Assembly (NCBI GenBank): GCA_025454375.1
Contig: JALOOO010000002.1
Span: 1 to 64,000, forward strand
Source of the DNA: Leptolyngbya sp. Prado105
GTDB lineage: Bacteria > Cyanobacteriota > Cyanobacteriia > Leptolyngbyales > Leptolyngbyaceae
Direction of reading: 5' to 3'
DNA: 64,000 nucleotides
The position numbers were made by a program, and so were the translations under genes. Positions 36,223 through 45,230 of the stretch are shown in pieces (position 1 is the stretch's first letter; each line of letters begins with the position of its first letter). The notes beneath the pieces were generated by a model. That model was given only the letters and a program-made list of their open reading frames with translations, was not told the DNA's origin and did no database searches.

Positions 36223-36738
36223 ATGATGGCAAGAGTCGGCTTGTTTTACGGAACGCAAACTGGCAACACAGAGACAGTCGCAGAAGCGATTCAGACCCAA
36301 CTCGGAGGAGACTCGATCGTGGAGTTGAACGACATCGCAGATGCGAGTTCTGAAGATTTTGAACCGTATGAGTACATCATTATCGGCTGTCCAACTTGGA
36401 ACATAGGAGAACTACAAGCGGATTGGGAAGGCTTCTACGACGAGCTAGACAACATCGACTTCAAGGGCAAAAAAGTTGCCTACTTTGGCTGTGGCGATCA
36501 GATTGGCTACGCCGATAACTTCCAAGATGCCATGGGAATTTTGGAAGCAAAAATTTCTGAACTCGGAGGAAAAACGGTTGGATTGACCTCAACCGCAGGC
36601 TACGAGCATCAGGAATCGAAAGCTGTTCGCGGCGATCAATTTTGCGGACTTGCAATTGATGAAGACAATCAATCTGATCTCACAGACGAACGAATCAAAG
36701 CTTGGGTGGCTCAACTCAAAAGTGCCTTTGGCATCTAA
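36223..36738 (+). CDS. isiB: Flavodoxin IsiB
   Basis: FMN-binding electron carrier that replaces ferredoxin between photosystem I and FNR under iron shortage. 171 residues, a long-chain flavodoxin. The FMN phosphate loop is GTQTGNTETVAE at about 10-21; the isoalloxazine loops include CPTWNIGELQADWEGF (Trp) and YFGCGDQIGYADNFQDAMG (Tyr). The track start at 36172 adds 17 unlikely residues; ATG 36223 (or 36226) follows GAAGGA. The gene is 36 bp upstream of isiA on the same strand. The usual order in model strains is isiA then isiB, so it is reversed here. Confidence 0.95.
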   Translation: MMARVGLFYGTQTGNTETVAEAIQTQLGGDSIVELNDIADASSEDFEPYEYIIIGCPTWNIGELQADWEGFYDELDNIDFKGKKVAYFGCGDQIGYADNFQDAMGILEAKISELGGKTVGLTSTAGYEHQESKAVRGDQFCGLAIDEDNQSDLTDERIKAWVAQLKSAFGI

Positions 36739-36774
36739 TTTTTAAGCAGTCTAAAAACTTGGAGAAAATCAACC

Positions 36775-37806
36775 ATGCAAAGTTACGGAAATCCAGAGGT
36801 GAAATACGATTGGTGGGCAGGGAATGCTCGATTTGCCAATCAATCCGGACTATTCATTGCAGCCCATGTTGCTCAAGCCGCCTTGATTACGTTTTGGGCA
36901 GGAGCTTTCACATTATTTGAGATTTCTCGCTATTCGCCCGATCTGCCCATGGGCGCACAGGGGCTAATTTTACTTCCTCATCTCGCAACTTTAGGTTTAG
37001 GAGTCGGCAAAGGTGGACAAATTGTTGATACTTATCCTTACTTTGTGGTTGGAGCAGTTCACTTGATTTCATCGGCGGTTTTAGGGGCGGGAGCTTTGTT
37101 CCACACCTTTAGAGCGCCTGAGAATTTAAAAGATGCAACTGGGCAAGCGAAAAAGTTCCATTTCGATTGGGAAAAGCCTGAAACTTTGGGATTTATCTTA
37201 GGTCATCATCTGCTGTTTTTGGGTGCAGGAGCTTTGCTGCTGGTTGCGAAAGCAATGTTTTTTGGCGGACTTTATGATCCCAACATTCAAGAGGTCCGAA
37301 TGGTTACTAGCCCAACCCTCGATCCCTGGGTGATTTACGGGTATCAAACGCATTTTGCCAGTGTGAATCATTTAGAAGATCTCGTCGGTGGGCATATCTA
37401 TGTCGGCTTGATGCTGATTGGAGGCGGGATTTGGCATATTCTTGTGCCGCCGCTGAAGTGGGCAAGAAAGGTGCTGATCTTTTCAGGTGAAGCGATTCTC
37501 TCGTATTCGTTAGGTGGAATTGCTTTAGCTGGGTTTGTGGCGGCTTATTTCTGTGCCGTGAATACATTGGCTTATCCGGTTGAGTTTTATGGTCCGGTGC
37601 TTGAGGTGAAGTTGGGCATTACGCCTTACTTTGCCGATACGGTGCAGCTTTCAATGGGCGCTCATACGCCTCGTGCTTGGTTGGCTAATGCTCATTTCTT
37701 CTTAGCGTTCTTCTGCTTGCAGGGGCATCTGTGGCACGCGCTGAGAGCGATGGGATTTGACTTTAAGCGAATTGAAAAGGCATTGGATTCGATGCAGCAG
37801 GTTTAG
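36775..37806 (+). CDS. isiA: Iron-stress chlorophyll-binding protein IsiA (CP43')
   Basis: 343-residue six-helix antenna protein of the CP43/Pcb family that forms chlorophyll rings around photosystem I during iron limitation or light stress. The start [22 protein letters not shown], the internal [19 protein letters not shown], and the chlorophyll-ligand His residues in [26 protein letters not shown], and [23 protein letters not shown] are typical. It lacks the large lumenal loop of PsbC, as expected. Direct downstream neighbour of isiB, probably one transcript. A small terminator follows. A Pcb-type accessory antenna is the main alternative, but the isiB linkage supports IsiA. Confidence 0.92.
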   Translation: MQSYGNPEVKYDWWAGNARFANQSGLFIAAHVAQAALITFWAGAFTLFEISRYSPDLPMGAQGLILLPHLATLGLGVGKGGQIVDTYPYFVVGAVHLISSAVLGAGALFHTFRAPENLKDATGQAKKFHFDWEKPETLGFILGHHLLFLGAGALLLVAKAMFFGGLYDPNIQEVRMVTSPTLDPWVIYGYQTHFASVNHLEDLVGGHIYVGLMLIGGGIWHILVPPLKWARKVLIFSGEAILSYSLGGIALAGFVAAYFCAVNTLAYPVEFYGPVLEVKLGITPYFADTVQLSMGAHTPRAWLANAHFFLAFFCLQGHLWHALRAMGFDFKRIEKALDSMQQV

Positions 37807-37839
37807 AGGATGCTTAACCAGAATTCTTAAGTCGTCTTC

Positions 37840-37871
37840 AGCCCCCTTAAATAAGGGGGCTTTATCAATTT
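37840..37871 (+). terminator. Terminator-like hairpin after isiA
   Basis: AGCCCCCTTA and TAAGGGGGCT form a tight stem followed by TTATCAATTTTT. It may end or attenuate the isiB-isiA transcript before the hydrolase-like gene. Confidence 0.75.
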
Positions 37872-37896
37872 TTCAACAGATGTTTAGGAGAGTGCA

Positions 37897-38622
37897 ATGA
37901 ATGGTGTAGTAGTAGATGTGGTTTGGGTCGGTGCAAGCGCTGGGGTAATCGCCTTCGATCGACCTTTGATCAAGTACCTTTCTCGACACAAGACGATCGC
38001 ATTCTGGCAGTACGAACAAACACTTGATGAAGCCAGTTCTTTCACAGGTGCGCTCGAGCTTTTACACAAATATTTAGAAGCTCAAGAACCGATTCATCTG
38101 ATTGGACATGGGGCGAGTGGCGTGGTTGCGTTGCTGTATGCTCGTCTCTATCCTGACAAAGTAAAATCCTTAACCTTGCTTAGTGTTGCGGCACAACCTG
38201 CGATTACTTGGCACACCCATTACTACACTCAGCGCAAACTCTTACCCTGTAGTCGGCAGCAAATTTTAGGGCAAATGGTCCGAACCTTATTTGGGACTCG
38301 TCTGCCTTTTCACACTCAGGCGTTTGTAGCATTGCTCGATCGAGATTTAGAAACTTCTCCCAATCCGCATTCGCTTTATGAATTGGTGCGCGTGCCAAAA
38401 GGTGGGGTGAACATGCCTTTACTCGTCTGTGCTGCCAATGATGATGTGATCATTGATAGGCGTTCTCATGCGCAATGGAGCCGTCTGTTGAAGTTAGACG
38501 ATCGCTTGTGGCGTTGTCCAGATGGAAAGCATTTTTTCCACTTTTTCTATCCTGAACAGGTTGGAGATGAATTGCTGCAATTCTGGCAATCGATTGTGCC
38601 TGCAATGAAACTGACAGCTTAG
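37897..38622 (+). CDS. Alpha/beta-hydrolase-fold protein lacking the usual nucleophile Ser
   Basis: 241 residues with the alpha/beta-hydrolase plan: a start strand, the elbow LIGHGASGVVALLYARLYPDKVKSLTLLS, a cap region, an acid candidate in CAANDDVIID and a late His in GKHFFHFFYPE. The nucleophile elbow normally reads G-x-S-x-G, but here it is G-H-G-A-S, so position 72 is Gly and the standard serine is missing. It may be a non-catalytic fold. Alpha/beta-hydrolase genes called isiC follow isiAB in some cyanobacteria, and this gene sits in that place with its own AGGAG site. The role is unknown. Confidence 0.75.
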   Translation: MNGVVVDVVWVGASAGVIAFDRPLIKYLSRHKTIAFWQYEQTLDEASSFTGALELLHKYLEAQEPIHLIGHGASGVVALLYARLYPDKVKSLTLLSVAAQPAITWHTHYYTQRKLLPCSRQQILGQMVRTLFGTRLPFHTQAFVALLDRDLETSPNPHSLYELVRVPKGGVNMPLLVCAANDDVIIDRRSHAQWSRLLKLDDRLWRCPDGKHFFHFFYPEQVGDELLQFWQSIVPAMKLTA

Positions 38623-38632
38623 GTTGAGAAAA

Positions 38633-39019
38633 ATGACTCCACAATTTAGACAGATTTTGCTCATGGTCGAGGATCTGCCTGCCTCGGTTGAGTTTTATCG
38701 CCAAGGACTGGGATTAAAAGTAAAAGTTGCCACTGCGACCTGGGCAGAACTAGAAGCGGATGGCACGATCATTGCCCTTCATGCGACGACTGAGCCATGC
38801 CAAATTGGAGGCTCCCCAATTTTGAGCTTTCATGTTGTTGATATTTATACAACGATCGAGGATTTGGAAGCGATGGGCGGCAGGTTAGAGGGAACGGTTC
38901 GTCAACCGCCTTTTGGCAAAGTGGCTTTAGTCAGAACTCCAGACGGGCATTTGCTCAATTTGTTACAGTCTGTCGAGGATAGCCAACTGCGAGAACTGTT
39001 GAGACATAAACCGATCTGA
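38633..39019 (+). CDS. Glyoxalase/VOC-superfamily protein
   Basis: About 128 residues forming one VOC (vicinal oxygen chelate) module pair: FRQILLMVEDLPASVEFYRQGLGLKV, TWAELEADGTIIALH, ILSFHVVDIYTTIEDLEAMGG and KVALVRTPDGHLLNLLQS. Potential metal ligands are His and Glu in these strands. The substrate is unknown; such proteins include glyoxalase I, dioxygenases and antibiotic-binding proteins. ATG 38633 is preferred over TTG 38624. It begins 10 bp after the hydrolase-like gene, so the two are likely cotranscribed within the iron-stress neighbourhood. Confidence 0.85.
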   Translation: MTPQFRQILLMVEDLPASVEFYRQGLGLKVKVATATWAELEADGTIIALHATTEPCQIGGSPILSFHVVDIYTTIEDLEAMGGRLEGTVRQPPFGKVALVRTPDGHLLNLLQSVEDSQLRELLRHKPI

Positions 39020-39099
39020 TCCGCGATCGCGCTTCAACTATTCATCTAAATCAGGACGTGGATCAGATCCGGAATAAGACGGATGAAAAGTGTGTAAAT

Positions 39100-39135
39100 G
39101 ATTGAGCGCACAAAACGATTTTTAGTCGCTCAATC
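39100..39135. terminator. Hairpin between the VOC gene and the next gene
   Basis: GATTGAGCG, an 18-base loop, and CGCTCAATC, followed by CTTAATTTCTTG. It could end the isi-side transcript; the T-run is poor. Confidence 0.5.
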
Positions 39136-39155
39136 CTTAATTTCTTGTTCTCAAT

Positions 39156-39560
39156 ATGATGAAACCTTGGTTGTGGTGTGCGGCGCTAGTGGGTGTGACT
39201 TCTTTGGGTTCGATGATGGCGATCGCAAAAACTCCGGTTCCGACTCAGACTGCAAAAAGTCCGGTGAGTGAGTTTATTGTGCGGGGAAATGAACCGTTTT
39301 GGAATGTGACGATCGGCAAAAAAGGAATTGTCTACACGACTCCAGATACAAAGCCGCAAACGTTCCCTTATGTTGCGCCGCTTAGCGCACAGGGTCGTCC
39401 AGTCGATAATGTGCGAGTTTACCGTCTACGCGGCAACAACACGTTAGTGCTGAAAAAGGTGAATTCTTGTAGCGATACGATGTCTGATAAAAACTATCCC
39501 TATTCGGCGACGCTGATTATGGGAAATACAGTGCGCGAGGGGTGTGCTGAGGCGAAATAG
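39156..39560 (+). CDS. Small secreted protein, COG3650-like
   Basis: 134 residues with an N-terminal signal peptide (MMKPWLWCAALVGVTSLGSMMAIAK). The mature domain reads FIVRGNEPFWNVTIGKKGIVYTTP, VNSCSDTMSDKNYPYSATL and ends GNTVREGCAEAK. The pairing of EPFW, CSDxMSD-YPY and GCA is what I recall for the COG3650 family of small envelope proteins; the two Cys likely form a disulfide. No enzymatic role is known. A hairpin terminator follows immediately, facing the convergent hydrolase gene. Confidence 0.7.
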   Translation: MMKPWLWCAALVGVTSLGSMMAIAKTPVPTQTAKSPVSEFIVRGNEPFWNVTIGKKGIVYTTPDTKPQTFPYVAPLSAQGRPVDNVRVYRLRGNNTLVLKKVNSCSDTMSDKNYPYSATLIMGNTVREGCAEAK

Positions 39561-39563
39561 TTT

Positions 39564-39598
39564 CAGACCTCCAAGAGTTCGCAAACCTCGGAGGTCTG
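39564..39598. terminator. Convergent-gene terminator hairpin
   Basis: CAGACCTCC and GGAGGTCTG (9-bp stem) fill the gap between the convergent COG3650-like and isochorismatase genes. Probably bidirectional; no long T-run. Confidence 0.6.
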
Positions 39599-39601
39599 CT
39601 C

Positions 39602-40606
39602 CTAAGCGATCGCATCCGTTGATTTGACAATCTTCATCCCCGCCGCCGCAAATCGCTCATAGGCTTGCTCTGCTTGCTCTGTGTAGTCTACAACGCCCGG
39701 TACAACCACCGCAGAAGTGCAATCTTCAAGCAGATAAACCTTCTGAGCTAAGCTCGAATCATAGGCTTGAATTTCAGTCAGCAAATCATCGATCGTCCAT
39801 GCGACACAATGACTTTTTGCTTGACCTGCAATAATTACAGCATCAAACTTGAGTAATTTCTCAATCAATCGGCTATTTTTCTGAGCCAACAATTCACCTC
39901 CAACGCTCGTTAACACTTCAGGACGCAAGGCAGAATAGTTCTCTGTTAACGGATGGTTGCCTTTGATTTCAAAATGGGTCTGACTGCTACGGACGATGCA
40001 ATGAAAGAACATTGCTTCTTCAACTGCTGAAACTAACGCATGTCCAATTCCCCCTAGCATTGAGTGGTAAGGCCATACGGTCAAAGGATATTTCCCTTCG
40101 TCGGTCAATTGCTTCGTGTAATGTAGAGCGTGATTATTTAGCGTGTCCTCGCTTGCTTGTAAACTTGCTGCAACGGCTGGATTGACGCGCCAAATTCCTT
40201 GCTGCACATCCTCAAACTGAATCAATGTCGCGGCTGGAATTGGATGTTCACCCGCTTCATTCACCCAGAAAATTGGGTGAAAAATTTGCATTGCTGTGTG
40301 AGTATCCATTGTGGGAGCAATTTCGCTGATCACTCCCAAATTTCGATAGATAAACTCACACAGGCGAATATTATCTTCAACTGCACCCTGACCCGATCGA
40401 CCGCCGACAAATAACTCAAAATCGGGGAGACAGAACGTATTCTGAACATCGATCGCGAGTAAACAAATTCGTCTCGAATCTTCAGAAGCGGGTTTAATCT
40501 GATGTTCTTTTGCCCAAGCTTCCGCGTCTGTAGCGCGTTGTTGATAAGGAACCCGCCAGACAGAACTGACAGCAGCACGATCGAAGAAAGCAGGAATCGG
40601 GTACAT
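39602..40606 (-). CDS. Isochorismatase/nicotinamidase-like cysteine hydrolase
   Basis: 334 residues, longer than simple nicotinamidases (about 200). The core fold is visible: [10 protein letters not shown] with the catalytic Asp, [14 protein letters not shown] with the metal or substrate His region, and the catalytic Cys in [19 protein letters not shown]. An N-terminal extension ([35 protein letters not shown]) and a mid-insert ([19 protein letters not shown]) set it apart. It likely hydrolyses an amide such as nicotinamide or a similar compound; the exact substrate is unknown. It stands alone on the minus strand. Confidence 0.82.
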   Translation of the reverse strand: MYPIPAFFDRAAVSSVWRVPYQQRATDAEAWAKEHQIKPASEDSRRICLLAIDVQNTFCLPDFELFVGGRSGQGAVEDNIRLCEFIYRNLGVISEIAPTMDTHTAMQIFHPIFWVNEAGEHPIPAATLIQFEDVQQGIWRVNPAVAASLQASEDTLNNHALHYTKQLTDEGKYPLTVWPYHSMLGGIGHALVSAVEEAMFFHCIVRSSQTHFEIKGNHPLTENYSALRPEVLTSVGGELLAQKNSRLIEKLLKFDAVIIAGQAKSHCVAWTIDDLLTEIQAYDSSLAQKVYLLEDCTSAVVVPGVVDYTEQAEQAYERFAAAGMKIVKSTDAIA

Positions 40607-40702
40607 AGGTTTCGACTGTTTTTTTACGATCGTAGGTGAACTTGATTCAATCGATCGACTAAAATTCGGTTATTCTAAGCTGCTGACGAAAGGAAGACTC
40701 TG

Positions 40703-41164
40703 ATGAATGCTGATGTCAAGGCGAAACTGGACTCTTTGTATGATACAGATTATCAACGTTGGATTCATCAGACCGTTGCACAGCTAAAAGCACAGGATTT
40801 TGGCAAGCTTGACCTGGAGAACTTGATTGAGGAGATTGAGAGTTTGGGCAAACAGGATAAGCGATCGCTTTCGAGCGATTTGACACGATTGTGTGAACAT
40901 CTCCTTAAGATTAAGCATTGGGAACCTGAACGCGAAAGATGTCTGAAAGGCTGGATCTCAGAGGTTACTAATTTTCGCTCAGAAATCGAGTTGATTCTGG
41001 AAGATAGCCCTAGCCTTAAACCTTTTCTGAGTGAGATTTTCTTGTCTTGTTATCAAAGAGCCAGAAAAAATGTGCTTAAAGTAGTCGAGCTATCTTCTGA
41101 TTCGATCTCTGAAGAACCGAGTTTTACCCTAGAGCAAACTCTAGATGAAGACTGGCTTCTCTAG
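40703..41164 (+). CDS. DUF29 family protein
   Basis: 153 residues, helical and charged, matching DUF29: LYDTDYQRWIHQTVAQLKAQDFGKLDLENLIEEIESLGKQDKRSL and LLKIKHWEPER...WISEVTNFR. DUF29 is a very common cyanobacterial family of unknown function, often in many paralogues. A good GAAAGGAAG ribosome site precedes ATG 40703. It converges with the zinc-ribbon membrane gene, 9 bp apart. Confidence 0.88.
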   Translation: MNADVKAKLDSLYDTDYQRWIHQTVAQLKAQDFGKLDLENLIEEIESLGKQDKRSLSSDLTRLCEHLLKIKHWEPERERCLKGWISEVTNFRSEIELILEDSPSLKPFLSEIFLSCYQRARKNVLKVVELSSDSISEEPSFTLEQTLDEDWLL

Positions 41165-41173
41165 CGACAGGAA

Positions 41174-42457
41174 TTAATCGATAGGTGATGCAGCTTGTTC
41201 TAGTTGTTCTGCTCCACAGTTGCGACAGTAGGGTAGATGCTGATAGGTCGGCTGATGACAGTTGTGGCACTCGTGATCTTGGTGATAGCCGCAGTGAGGA
41301 CAGTAACTCTCGCCATTTTTTAGAACTCTGGTGCAGTTGAGACAGCGAGATTGTTGGACTAAAGCTGAAGGTTGAGGTTTCGATTTTCTTACAACTCGCT
41401 GGAACAGTTTGATCAGCGCAAACCCAGCGATCGGGATAATCAAAATGTAGGCATAGCTGACGAGAAAGACTAGTCCTCCAAAAATTGTACCAATCAGATC
41501 AAAGAGAACTTTGAACAGGACACCGACTTGTAAGAATTCAAAGACTTTTAGAATCAACGGAATGAAGAAAATGATCAGCAAGTGCCAGCTAATCAGCGCA
41601 ACTAATCCGTAGCGTTTGCGATCGGCAAATCGATTGACGATCGCGGCTCCAATCAAGAGCGGGACGAGAAAGAGCGCTTGTAAGGCGAGTTGAATGCTGG
41701 GATACCAGAAGGCAGAGTGTTTGTAGCTTTTTTCAACTTCCCCAAAGGCGTTACCGTCATTTAGAAGGGTGAGAAATGCAGTACTTTCTGGCTTTGCTAA
41801 CAGATCAGCTTTGAGTTTCTCGATTTCTTGTTTTAGTTGCGCGATTTGCTGATTATTGTTGTCGAGTTGTTGTTTCGCTTTTTCTGCGCCGACATTGTTG
41901 ATCGATTGCTCTCGATTTTGACCTGCAATTTTTTCCAGCAGAGTCGAGTCATATTGAGCGCGAATATTTCGATTACTATTTTCAAGTTTCGCGATCGACT
42001 CTTGTTTTTGAGCGATCGACTTCACCAGCTTTTCGTTGTCTGTCGTATCGACTTTATCAGCAGCGGTGATAAAACTTTGACAGGTCGGCGATACAGTGCC
42101 TAATTGTCCGCTTAAGTTCTGTCGATCGTACTCTTGTACGGGTTGAGGGACTGAATTGGGTGGCAAACTAGAAATCGGAGGGTAAAAATCTTTAGCGGCG
42201 GCCGCACGGACGATATTGAAGTCTTTGTTTTTGTCTTTGGACTCTCGATAGTTTTGCCATTCGGTGTAGCAAGGATTCGCTTGAGTTGGGCTGAGAACCC
42301 AATTGCTAATATCATTTAGTCCAGTAAAGACATTCACTAAGATAAAAATGTCGATCAAAATCAGCACGATCAAGCTTGCCGGGTTTAGGGGCTGTTTATT
42401 AATCGTTCTGGTTCTCGTAAAAAATTGTCGAATGATTCGTCGAAGTCTGGAAAGCAT
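41174..42457 (-). CDS. Membrane protein with coiled coil and C-terminal double zinc ribbon
   Basis: 427 residues. It begins with a basic head (MLSRLRRIIRQFFTRTRTINKQP), one transmembrane helix (SLIVLILIDIFILVNVF), then an extracytoplasmic or cytoplasmic coiled coil (about 140-235, KSIAQKQESIAKLENSNRNI and QQIAQLKQEIEKLKADL). About three helices follow (residues 260-355). It ends in two zinc-ribbon knuckles (CLNCTRVLKNGESYCPHCG and CHNCHQPTYQHLPYCRNCG). I do not recognise a characterised family. The architecture suggests a membrane scaffold or regulator. Upstream (42458-42754) about 300 bases hold no gene I can support. Confidence 0.72.
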   Translation of the reverse strand: MLSRLRRIIRQFFTRTRTINKQPLNPASLIVLILIDIFILVNVFTGLNDISNWVLSPTQANPCYTEWQNYRESKDKNKDFNIVRAAAAKDFYPPISSLPPNSVPQPVQEYDRQNLSGQLGTVSPTCQSFITAADKVDTTDNEKLVKSIAQKQESIAKLENSNRNIRAQYDSTLLEKIAGQNREQSINNVGAEKAKQQLDNNNQQIAQLKQEIEKLKADLLAKPESTAFLTLLNDGNAFGEVEKSYKHSAFWYPSIQLALQALFLVPLLIGAAIVNRFADRKRYGLVALISWHLLIIFFIPLILKVFEFLQVGVLFKVLFDLIGTIFGGLVFLVSYAYILIIPIAGFALIKLFQRVVRKSKPQPSALVQQSRCLNCTRVLKNGESYCPHCGYHQDHECHNCHQPTYQHLPYCRNCGAEQLEQAASPID

Positions 42458-42754
42458 AGGTTTATTCTCACTGCCTGAATCGGGGATGCTTCAGGGCGCG
42501 TCTGTGTCGATCGTATCCCCGTGATTATTCTTCTATTAAGCCGTGATCTCAGTGGTTTGAAGCATCTAATTTGTGACAGGTCTTCAACCTGCCTAAGCAA
42601 CTTAAATTTGAAGAGATCTTGCTGCATTTTACCCGTCAAACGCTCTTCAGCATTTTTTCTCGCGATCGCTCATCTATTGCCTGAATGAGCTACCTCATAG
42701 ATTAATTCATCTGAGTCTAATACTTTGTGAAAAGTGAACAAGAGGAAGCGCTGT

Positions 42755-43198
42755 ATGCCTTTAAATGTTGAATTGTTAGAGTCCAGTTTTTCGCAGATTA
42801 AAGAACAGGAGCTTGAGTTTACGAAGCACTTCTACACAAATTTATTTGCCGACTATCCAGAGGTCAAGCCGCTTTTTGCAAACACCCATATGGAAGACCA
42901 AGCCAAGAAGCTCTTTCAATCGCTTGTCCTAGTTGTAGAAAGTCTCCGTCATCCTGATCGCTTGGCTCACCCACTTCAGGGTTTAGGCACTCGCCATATC
43001 CAATACGGGGTGCTGCCCGAACATTATCCGATGGTGGGCAGAACGTTGTTGAAAGCACTTGCCCTTTGTCTAGGAGAGGCTTGGACTCCTAGCGCTGAAC
43101 AGGCATGGAGCGAAGCATATTCAGTTGTGACAGAACTGATGTTAAGTGGTGCAGTCTATTCCACTGAAATCCTGTCTCCTGACCTTCAGAAACGTTAG
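42755..43198 (+). CDS. Single-domain globin (haemoglobin, flavohaemoglobin-like globin domain)
   Basis: About 147 residues of globin fold: ELLESSFSQIKEQELEFTKHFYTNLFADYPEVKPLFANTHMEDQAKKLF, then the proximal-His helix GTRHIQYGVLPEHYPMVGRTLLKAL and the LGEAWTPSAEQAWSEAYSVV helices typical of the globin part of flavohaemoglobins and of Vitreoscilla-type haemoglobins. It lacks a reductase domain. It may bind O2 or NO. The track's GTG 42734 is replaced by ATG 42755, which follows an AGAGGAAG site. A hairpin lies after the stop. Confidence 0.9.
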   Translation: MPLNVELLESSFSQIKEQELEFTKHFYTNLFADYPEVKPLFANTHMEDQAKKLFQSLVLVVESLRHPDRLAHPLQGLGTRHIQYGVLPEHYPMVGRTLLKALALCLGEAWTPSAEQAWSEAYSVVTELMLSGAVYSTEILSPDLQKR

Positions 43199-43288
43199 AA
43201 GCTTGGGGATGCGAGATACTGATGGATTTAGTTCGCTCAAATTGAGTGATGAGTTGCGATCGCAGAGGCTATCCCCCGTGAAGATGGA

Positions 43289-43320
43289 GGCCTACACTAT
43301 ACCGAAAGTTAGTGTAGGCC
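43289..43320. terminator. Bidirectional hairpin between globin and sigma-factor genes
   Basis: GGCCTACACTA, 10-base loop, TAGTGTAGGCC, a perfect 11-bp stem placed 3 bp from the end of the convergent gene. No T-run on either side. Confidence 0.6.
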
Positions 43321-43322
43321 GT

Positions 43323-44477
43323 TCACGAATAATGCTTCTGTAACCATTCTTCCAAAACTAGACCCATACTCTTAATCACTTCTGGGTCAGTTTCAGGATT
43401 GATCGCTTGACTCCATCGCACTAATTTCAACAGTAATGTCTCGCGCGCTTTCGATAACTTTCGGGATACTGTGTACTGCTGCACCTCAAGCTGTTTCGCA
43501 ATCTGCTGCTGAGTGAGTTGTTGCTGATAATAAAGCTGTAACAGTTGTTGCACAGACGTATCGAATTCGGCGATCGCAGTTTCCAACACCTGATTCAAGC
43601 GCGATCGCTGATCCAATCTTTCCTGTTGTTCTTCCTGCTCGATCAATTCTGCTAAGAGTGAATTTCTTGAATCTGTTACATCATCTTGCAATTCGCCCTC
43701 ATCTTGTCCAATTTTCGGTGCATTCAATGAACCGACCGACGGAAAAGACTGCTCTCTTGCTCGATTTGCACAATCAGTAAGCCAGCGCTCCAAAGTTGCA
43801 GGACTGACTGTTTCGCCTGTTGCTTTTGTATATTGCGTTGCGATCGCGCTCCAAACTTCTGCACTCGGAGCGTTACTTTGTCTCATTCCTAGCGTTTTTG
43901 CTGGAACATAACACAATTCAAAACATTTCCAAGCCGTGAGATATTGCTCGATCGTCTGGGGAGTTAATCCTTGCAAAACTTCGATCACTCGTTTTCGGCT
44001 GAGCTTTAAAAGCAAGCCCCAATGACTACATAAATCAATTTCACGTTTCTGGCGTAACCAATCGCGAACCACGTTACCAAAAGCAGAACTGGCATAAGTC
44101 TTAAGGCTTGCTCGTTCGTCTGGATCGCAGGCTTTGAGAATTTTGGGAACGGATGCGATCGCAACTTGAAACAGATCGGCAAGCTGAAATTGGATCGATT
44201 GCGTTTTGGGCACAACCTTCTGCACACTCCAGTAGCAAGCTTCTTGCAAGTAAGCTGAGATATGTCCTGTCGCAAGAGCCTGACGAGTTTCGTCTTTTAT
44301 CCAAGCCCGATGCCAGTACATGACCCAAAAGCGATCGGCAGTTTCTTCGGGCGTTTGTGCGAGATGCTGCTGAATGCTGCGATGCAATCTCGAATCCCGA
44401 ATCCAACTGGTGACTTGATCTGATTCAAATCGCAAAAAAGTTGAAAATAGTTCGGGAATGCTTTGACGGACACGCAT
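43323..44477 (-). CDS. Divergent sigma-70-like factor
   Basis: 384 residues. The C-terminus holds a sigma region-4 helix-turn-helix (LTQQQIAKQLEVQQYTVSRKLSKARETLLLKL) preceded by QLLQLYYQQQ, and the middle has a region-2-like block (LKTYASSAFGNVVRDWLRQKR). The N-terminal third is not like ordinary ECF factors (which are about 190 residues), and a long Glu/Gln-rich linker separates the parts. This resembles cyanobacterial group 3 or unclassified sigma-like regulators; it might also be a non-sigma transcription factor. The regulon is unknown. Divergent from a methyltransferase gene. Confidence 0.7.
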   Translation of the reverse strand: MRVRQSIPELFSTFLRFESDQVTSWIRDSRLHRSIQQHLAQTPEETADRFWVMYWHRAWIKDETRQALATGHISAYLQEACYWSVQKVVPKTQSIQFQLADLFQVAIASVPKILKACDPDERASLKTYASSAFGNVVRDWLRQKREIDLCSHWGLLLKLSRKRVIEVLQGLTPQTIEQYLTAWKCFELCYVPAKTLGMRQSNAPSAEVWSAIATQYTKATGETVSPATLERWLTDCANRAREQSFPSVGSLNAPKIGQDEGELQDDVTDSRNSLLAELIEQEEQQERLDQRSRLNQVLETAIAEFDTSVQQLLQLYYQQQLTQQQIAKQLEVQQYTVSRKLSKARETLLLKLVRWSQAINPETDPEVIKSMGLVLEEWLQKHYS

Positions 44478-44582
44478 ATCGCCAACATCCTAGATCATTG
44501 CCGTTCTCATCATGACCTGTTGCCCAATTCGAGTCAAATCTTGTTTGTTAACATAAGTTTATAGTCCTCACTTGAATGAATC

Positions 44583-45230
44583 ATGCTGCTCAACCCAAAC
44601 CAACGCGAGAAACTGGATGCGACCGATGACAAGCTATTTTATGATCAACCTCGATTTGTCACGCATGTTGATGAAGGATTTATTCAACAGTTAACAGATT
44701 TGTATCGCGATCGTTTAAAGCCGAATTCACGAATTTTCGACATGATGAGTAGCTGGATATCGCATCTGCCGGATGATGTGCAGTTTGATCATGTGGAAGG
44801 ACATGGCTTGAATGAGAAAGAACTCGCAAAGAATCCTCGGTTCAATCATTACTTTGTGCAGAATTTGAACTTAGATCCGAAGTTTCCTTTGCCGGATCAG
44901 TCCTTTGACGCAGTTTTGAATACTGTCTCAGTTCAGTACGTCCAATATCCTGAAGCAATTTTTACTGAGATTCATCGAGTATTAAAGCCAGGTGGAATTG
45001 CAATCATTAGCTTCTCGAATCGAATGTTTTATCAAAAAGCGATCGCCGCTTGGCGAGATAGTTCAGAACGCGATCGAGTGGAGCTAGTTAAAAAATACTT
45101 CAAAGCTGTGCCGGGATTTTCAGCACCAGAAGTGATCGTCAAACACTCTCAAGTTCCGCCTGTGTTTCAAATGCTAGGAATGGGCGGCGGCGATCCGTTT
45201 TATGCCGTGATTGCAAGTCGGATCGATTAA
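44583..45230 (+). CDS. SAM-dependent methyltransferase (type 11-like)
   Basis: 215 residues. The usual motif I is weakened (SRIFDMMSSWISHLP instead of a glycine-rich loop), while the later LPDQSFDAVLNTVSVQYV, EIHRVLKPGGIAIISFSNRMF and GGGDPFYAVIASRID blocks fit type-11 methyltransferases. The loss of the glycine loop is shared by a cyanobacterial/plant group I have seen annotated only as methyltransferase. The substrate is unknown. Its stop overlaps the end of a small ORF on the other strand. Confidence 0.72.
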   Translation: MLLNPNQREKLDATDDKLFYDQPRFVTHVDEGFIQQLTDLYRDRLKPNSRIFDMMSSWISHLPDDVQFDHVEGHGLNEKELAKNPRFNHYFVQNLNLDPKFPLPDQSFDAVLNTVSVQYVQYPEAIFTEIHRVLKPGGIAIISFSNRMFYQKAIAAWRDSSERDRVELVKKYFKAVPGFSAPEVIVKHSQVPPVFQMLGMGGGDPFYAVIASRID

